From the NCBI GenBank assembly GCA_902363555.1, contig CABJAM010000002.1, positions 372,001 to 436,000 of the forward strand: a stretch of 64,000 nucleotides of DNA. The letters are read 5' to 3'. The translations under genes and the position numbers were made by a program. Positions 60,007-64,000 of this stretch are shown one piece after another (the stretch's first letter is position 1; each line of letters opens with the position of its first letter). The notes beneath the pieces are model-generated. The model was not told the origin of the DNA. It worked only from the letters and a program-made list of their open reading frames with translations, and did not search any database. The stretch comes from Lachnospiraceae bacterium (lineage in GTDB: Bacteria; Bacillota; Clostridia; Lachnospirales; Lachnospiraceae).

Positions 60007-62445
60007 TTATGTTATATGCACCTTTGAAATAATCCTCTTTGAATGTCTACGCAGTACACAAAATGAATTCATTACGCTATCTTTAGTTCCGATGGCCACT
60101 CCTAAATATAAAATGCCATAAAATATAATTAAAACTACCGGCACATCACAATCAAATATTGCTGGAAAATGGAACAGCGGCCAAAAGCTCAGCCATATTA
60201 GTGACCGCACTCCGCACACATACAGCATAGGGCAAAGCTCCAAAACAATTGTCGCCACAAAAAATACTGACAATGTATTTTTAATTTTACAGGACAACCA
60301 GGATATAACTCCTACCGCCGCAAGTGAGAACAATACGCGGAACAGTACCTGTATAACCATCATATGATAAATACAAAGCCATGACGGTACGCCGGAAAAT
60401 ACCTCAAGGCTGCAAGCCGGAGCGAGGAGCTGAGGAAAATCATAGCTGATACCCACATTGATATATCGGGGAATCAACGACAAAGCAGCAAACATACCCC
60501 CAAAACCATAACCAATATGCAATTTTACTGAGGTCAGCAACTTAGGGCCCAGAGGGGTCACCATAAGGACACTTTCCATACCCGTCATCTTTTCCACAGA
60601 AAACAGACTTCCAAATCCAAAGATAAGAACAAGAAACAGGATCATCATTTCATAGATATCGGTCGAATGGTCCATGTCAAACATTTTATCATATCCAGTG
60701 TCATAGACCAGCCAGGCCTTTGGATGATCATCAATATAGGAAAGCTTAACATCAATGATTCGATCAAAGACTTCTTTTTTACTCTCTAACCCTGAGTAGG
60801 CTTCCCTGGCACTCGCATATTGCTCTTGTGTTAATACTCCAAGCATCATCGCATCCTCCAGCTCATACAAAGGCCTAAAATTCTCATTTTCTTTATTCAC
60901 CAGTGCAACAGTAGTTTCCGTAATCCGGCCACCCCATTGTATCATATAATCCTTATAGATATTCTCATTGAGACTTATGTAAGCGGGCTCATCGACACTC
61001 TGAATAATAAGGAACAAAATATACGCACCAAATATAAAAATGGCCCCGTTCATTTTGAGTAATTTATATAGCTCATGCTTTATAAGGCGTTTCTTCAATA
61101 CGGCTGTTTTTTTATGGTACCGGAGTCTGTTTCCAGCAGTCCAATGGAGAACCCGGACAGTCCGTTTCGTATAAACTACTATTCCACGCTGGAACTCCCA
61201 TATAAAAACAGCGCTAAACAAAAGTAATAAAAGGAAGCCTCCCACACATTCCACCCATAAAATAGGTAATGGATTTCCAAAAAAATAAAGCTGAATATAG
61301 CTTCCCAAAACCTCATTGGTATTCATGAAGCTGAATATATTCATGTAACGAAAAAGATTATAATGCCCGATTCCTGAGATGCTCACACGAATCAGGTAAT
61401 TCAATCCAATAAAGGCCAAGCCTACTCCCCACCCGGTGTAGATGTTTGCAGCCAGATAGGTGCATAGCATCAACCATACACCAACAACTATGGCGCTGAT
61501 CCACTTAGCCGCAAGAAATACAAGAACATATTGCCCCACTGATATCGGCCAAACGCACTGGATCAATGATGGCATCGACTGGACAGCGCGATCCAGTCTG
61601 CCCAGACCATATACGCTATTATAATATAACAAATTCATACAATATAGGGTGCATACAATCCCAATCAAACTGATAGCCACCGCCCCTAATTTGGCGAGTG
61701 CTATTCTTCCATGGCCGCCGGGCAGTGAATAATTAAGTTCCAACATCCCGCTATCTTTTTCTTCCCGCAAAAGAACGGACGACATGAGTAATACAAAGAC
61801 GATAAGCAATACATCTGTCAAACGAAATTCTAATGCCGACATAATGCCGATTTCAGGAAAATAGTCAGTTTTTATCTCCCCCATATCTTCATAGGCTTTA
61901 GCCTGAGCCTTAATACTCTTTTCAGAAAAGGAATCCCCGGATTCAGTTTTAAATATTGAAATCTGTGACAGACCATCCGCTTTTTTTTGAATATTCTCCA
62001 GATAACTGTCATAATCAAATACCGTATCCAGTTCCTTTTTTATCTGGGAAATAAACTGGTATTCCTCCTGCAGATTATCCGTATAGCGCATATAATTTCC
62101 AAGCTGGTATACACGCTGAAACTCTTTAATAATGGCTGAGTTTTCTTTTCTCACGGCTCGGCTGTACTCACTTATGCCGTTGGCCTCTACCCGCATAATC
62201 TGGTCAATGGTACGAATACCGTCAATACGCCGGAATATTTCATCTACAAATACTTTTTTCTCTTCCATGGAGAATCCGGACAACTCACGAGTCATCTTCT
62301 TATAGGCAGAACTGTTCTTATTTAATGTCATCTGACCATTGATGAACAGCAGTAAAAAATTAATAAATATAAGAGCCATAACACCAAATAAAAATGACCG
62401 CTTACACCACAATTTATTCAACTCAAAAATAATGGTTTTGATCAT
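60007..62445 (-). CDS. Fused double ABC-2 type permease
   Basis: 812 residues in two ABC-2 halves. Half 1: helix about 18-38, outside domain of about 170 residues, five helices between 210 and 430. Half 2: helix at about 475, outside domain, then helices from 620 to 790. The VLLREEKDSGMLELNYSLPGG and FSVEKMTGMESVLMVTPLGP loops mark the coupling regions of the halves. The start overlaps the ATPase stop by four bases. The gene plan parallels 20210-22684, a fused permease paired with one ATPase. Confidence 0.9.
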   Translation of the reverse strand: MIKTIIFELNKLWCKRSFLFGVMALIFINFLLLFINGQMTLNKNSSAYKKMTRELSGFSMEEKKVFVDEIFRRIDGIRTIDQIMRVEANGISEYSRAVRKENSAIIKEFQRVYQLGNYMRYTDNLQEEYQFISQIKKELDTVFDYDSYLENIQKKADGLSQISIFKTESGDSFSEKSIKAQAKAYEDMGEIKTDYFPEIGIMSALEFRLTDVLLIVFVLLMSSVLLREEKDSGMLELNYSLPGGHGRIALAKLGAVAISLIGIVCTLYCMNLLYYNSVYGLGRLDRAVQSMPSLIQCVWPISVGQYVLVFLAAKWISAIVVGVWLMLCTYLAANIYTGWGVGLAFIGLNYLIRVSISGIGHYNLFRYMNIFSFMNTNEVLGSYIQLYFFGNPLPILWVECVGGFLLLLLFSAVFIWEFQRGIVVYTKRTVRVLHWTAGNRLRYHKKTAVLKKRLIKHELYKLLKMNGAIFIFGAYILFLIIQSVDEPAYISLNENIYKDYMIQWGGRITETTVALVNKENENFRPLYELEDAMMLGVLTQEQYASAREAYSGLESKKEVFDRIIDVKLSYIDDHPKAWLVYDTGYDKMFDMDHSTDIYEMMILFLVLIFGFGSLFSVEKMTGMESVLMVTPLGPKLLTSVKLHIGYGFGGMFAALSLIPRYINVGISYDFPQLLAPACSLEVFSGVPSWLCIYHMMVIQVLFRVLFSLAAVGVISWLSCKIKNTLSVFFVATIVLELCPMLYVCGVRSLIWLSFWPLFHFPAIFDCDVPVVLIIFYGILYLGVAIGTKDSVMNSFCVLRRHSKRIISKVHIT

Positions 62446-63221
62446 ACATCCACCGGCTCTCCAAATAGCTGAAGATAGATCGCCTCAATACTGGAAGCAT
62501 GATGGAACCTTTCCTTCAACTCATCAACGCTCCCCCGCTCCACAAGATGCCCTTCCTTCAACACTAATATCTCATCAGCCACCGTTTCAACATCTGAAAC
62601 CACATGGGTAGCCACAAGAATGATCCGATCTTTAGATAATTCCTTCAATTGCAAACGCAGACTTACCCGCTCCCTTGGATCTAAGCCAGCCGTTGGCTCA
62701 TCCAGAATCAGCAGCTTTGGATCACCCAGGAGTGCTGACGCCAGAAGTATCCGCTGCTTCATCCCCCCAGAGTAATTTTCCAGGCGTTTACCAAGCTCCG
62801 GAAGCAAATGTACTTGATCCGCAACCCGATTAATTTCTGACTTTGTCTCCTCCGACGTAATTTCCTTTAATACACACATATAATCCAGAAAACGCCTCCC
62901 GGTAAAACCGCTGTACAGCCCCTGCTGCTGCGGCATGAAGCCAAGGATACGTCGATAATTTTTACCAAGCTTTAAAATCTCATGGCCGTTCCATAGTACC
63001 TTTCCCGCATCCGGACGTAGAATCCCCGCCACAATTTTCATAAGTGTTGATTTTCCCGCACCGTTTGGTCCTAATAATCCATAAAGGCCCTCAGATAGTG
63101 TAAAAGAAACATCTTCGAGAGCGGATTTTTTTATTATTTCAGGTCTTCCAATGCCCTTTATGGACATTTTTCGTTCCCTTCGAATATAGACTTTATTCAG
63201 ATTGGATATTGTCAACTCCAT
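62442..63221 (-). CDS. ABC transporter ATP-binding protein (CcmA type)
   Basis: 259 residues with GPNGAGKST, GFMPQQQ, YSGGMKQR, LLILDEPTAGLD and ATHVVSD motifs. The N-terminus is extended by a basic insertion (RRERKMSIKGIGRPEIIKK) before the first strand. Start MELTISN chosen for GAGAGGGG. Overlaps the fused permease by four bases. Motor of the third ABC module; probable exporter of unknown cargo. Confidence 0.94.
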   Translation of the reverse strand: MELTISNLNKVYIRRERKMSIKGIGRPEIIKKSALEDVSFTLSEGLYGLLGPNGAGKSTLMKIVAGILRPDAGKVLWNGHEILKLGKNYRRILGFMPQQQGLYSGFTGRRFLDYMCVLKEITSEETKSEINRVADQVHLLPELGKRLENYSGGMKQRILLASALLGDPKLLILDEPTAGLDPRERVSLRLQLKELSKDRIILVATHVVSDVETVADEILVLKEGHLVERGSVDELKERFHHASSIEAIYLQLFGEPVDV

Positions 63222-63277
63222 AGAATCCCCTCTCTGACACTGTACAGTTATGTCCAAAATTCATCATTAATAAAATA

Positions 63278-64000
63278 CTACTCCCCCAAGAAGGTGTTTT
63301 TTATCGGTTCAAGATCATAATTTGACTGCCAATAGTCTTCGATATCAATTAACGCCAGATTATCCATAATCATATTATAGGTTATTGGGTTTCCTGCCGG
63401 ATCAAAGCTATCCATTGGAATTTCCAGATACCCTGATGTAATTAAATACTTATCACCATAAGAAGCAATAATGGCCGGATAAATATCATTAGATATATTT
63501 TTCATTTCCCGAGCTTCCAAAGTGGTTAAATCTAAACTAAATCTTAATCCCGCTGCAGCGTAAAGCATATGATTGTCCTTAATACTGATAATACCGGAAA
63601 ACTCCTCTTTATCAATTCCATGCTCTGATAAAGAAGCAATTACAATAACTTCTGTTTTATCACGCGTATCAATTTTTTTAAGACAATCATTAAGCATGTC
63701 AAAGACGTACAGGAATGGACCTTCATACATTTCAGAAATGTCGTTCTGTTGCCATTCAACAACTTCTGACAACTGATTTTCGTTTAAAGAATAACGGTAT
63801 ACGATGTGGGTGGTATTAATATATACATCCATACCATCTGTATATTCGTCAGACGAAGGTCTATCCAATGCTTTTATAATAATACAATCATTGTATGCCG
63901 CCATTATAAAATTATTTTCATTAGCCATCGTACAAAGTTCTAAAATATCACCATTCTCAATATTTATTCTAGCCAAAACAACATCACCAGAGTTTTTAGT
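63278..64000 (-). CDS. Beta-propeller-like protein, copy 2, N-terminus beyond window edge
   Basis: 241 residues are visible in an open frame up to the last base of the window. It aligns throughout with the C-terminal half of 57108-58409: VLARINIENGDILEL matches ILVCINLKTGDLKEI, and IDIEDYWQSNYDLEPIKNTFLGE matches the other C-terminus. Its 5' end, presumably with a lipobox, lies outside. It is upstream of the ATPase gene, so the two paralogues bracket the transporter. Confidence 0.85.
   Translation of the reverse strand, partial: TKNSGDVVLARINIENGDILELCTMANENNFIMAAYNDCIIIKALDRPSSDEYTDGMDVYINTTHIVYRYSLNENQLSEVVEWQQNDISEMYEGPFLYVFDMLNDCLKKIDTRDKTEVIVIASLSEHGIDKEEFSGIISIKDNHMLYAAAGLRFSLDLTTLEAREMKNISNDIYPAIIASYGDKYLITSGYLEIPMDSFDPAGNPITYNMIMDNLALIDIEDYWQSNYDLEPIKNTFLGE

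Overview
The window looks like a chromosome segment of a spore-forming gut anaerobe of the Lachnospiraceae (class Clostridia). This is inferred from two CotF-type spore coat genes, a flavorubredoxin, an AspRS/GatCAB indirect tRNA-charging operon, an ANTAR regulator beside glnA, a CIRCE-controlled small heat-shock gene, abundant ABC-2 transporters and strong Shine-Dalgarno sites. No rRNA, phage, transposase, integrase or CRISPR array was seen. One tRNA gene, tRNA-Thr(CGU), is present.

Layout. 1-6.4 kb: the 3' end of the window's first gene is cut off (a YesM-type sensor kinase), followed by a duplicated two-gene operon (TIM-barrel sugar isomerase/epimerase-like protein plus Gfo/Idh/MocA oxidoreductase). 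6.4-18.4 kb: an orphan AAA-ATPase/PD-(D/E)XK protein, an MFS transporter, an AraC regulator, a two-component system whose operon ends in two paralogous exported proteins, an AlaX editing protein, an aldo/keto reductase, spore coat genes and the tRNA. 18.6-25.1 kb: one minus-strand operon of ABC ATPase, membrane-anchored protein, fused double permease and a repeat-rich zinc-ribbon membrane protein. 25.3-27.4 kb: an AT-rich MerR/TrmO-like/GNAT trio with a MerR-type operator. 27.4-35.6 kb: Hsp20 with CIRCE, a flavoprotein/EthD-like pair, a small alarmone synthetase, flavorubredoxin, a zinc-ribbon membrane protein and a DUF4038-type glycoside hydrolase. 35.6-44.4 kb: gatB, gatA, gatC, aspS, an ANTAR regulator and glnA, all on the minus strand, then a MerR regulator and an orphan RelB/DinJ antitoxin. 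These minus-strand genes form a coherent amide-nitrogen block, because glutamine made by GlnA is the usual amide donor for GatCAB.

44.4-64 kb is an envelope/secretion island with three ABC modules. Module 1 (minus, 44.5-51.9 kb): lipoprotein, two permeases, an intact ATPase, a catalytically degenerate LolD-like ATPase, an exported CARDB-like protein and a MacB/FtsX-like subunit. Module 2 (plus, 52.2-56.1 kb, strongly AT-rich): a small secreted bacteriocin-like protein, three membrane proteins, an ATPase and a membrane-anchored protein with overlapping reading frames. A secreted ricin-type beta-trefoil protein lies next to it. Module 3 (minus, 57.1-64 kb): two paralogous beta-propeller-like proteins flank an ATPase, a fused double permease and a second CARDB-like protein. 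Module 2 is the best candidate here for an undescribed secreted-peptide/ABC system.

Non-coding structure is also rich. It includes a 64-bp tandem unit with a palindrome and a TATAAT box upstream of three unrelated genes, a palindromic element whose stem covaries across four copies, a family of GTAACAGTTC hairpins, and three tandem units between aspS and gatC. Several unrelated proteins carry expanded low-complexity tracts. All identities rest on reading the sequence without database searches.
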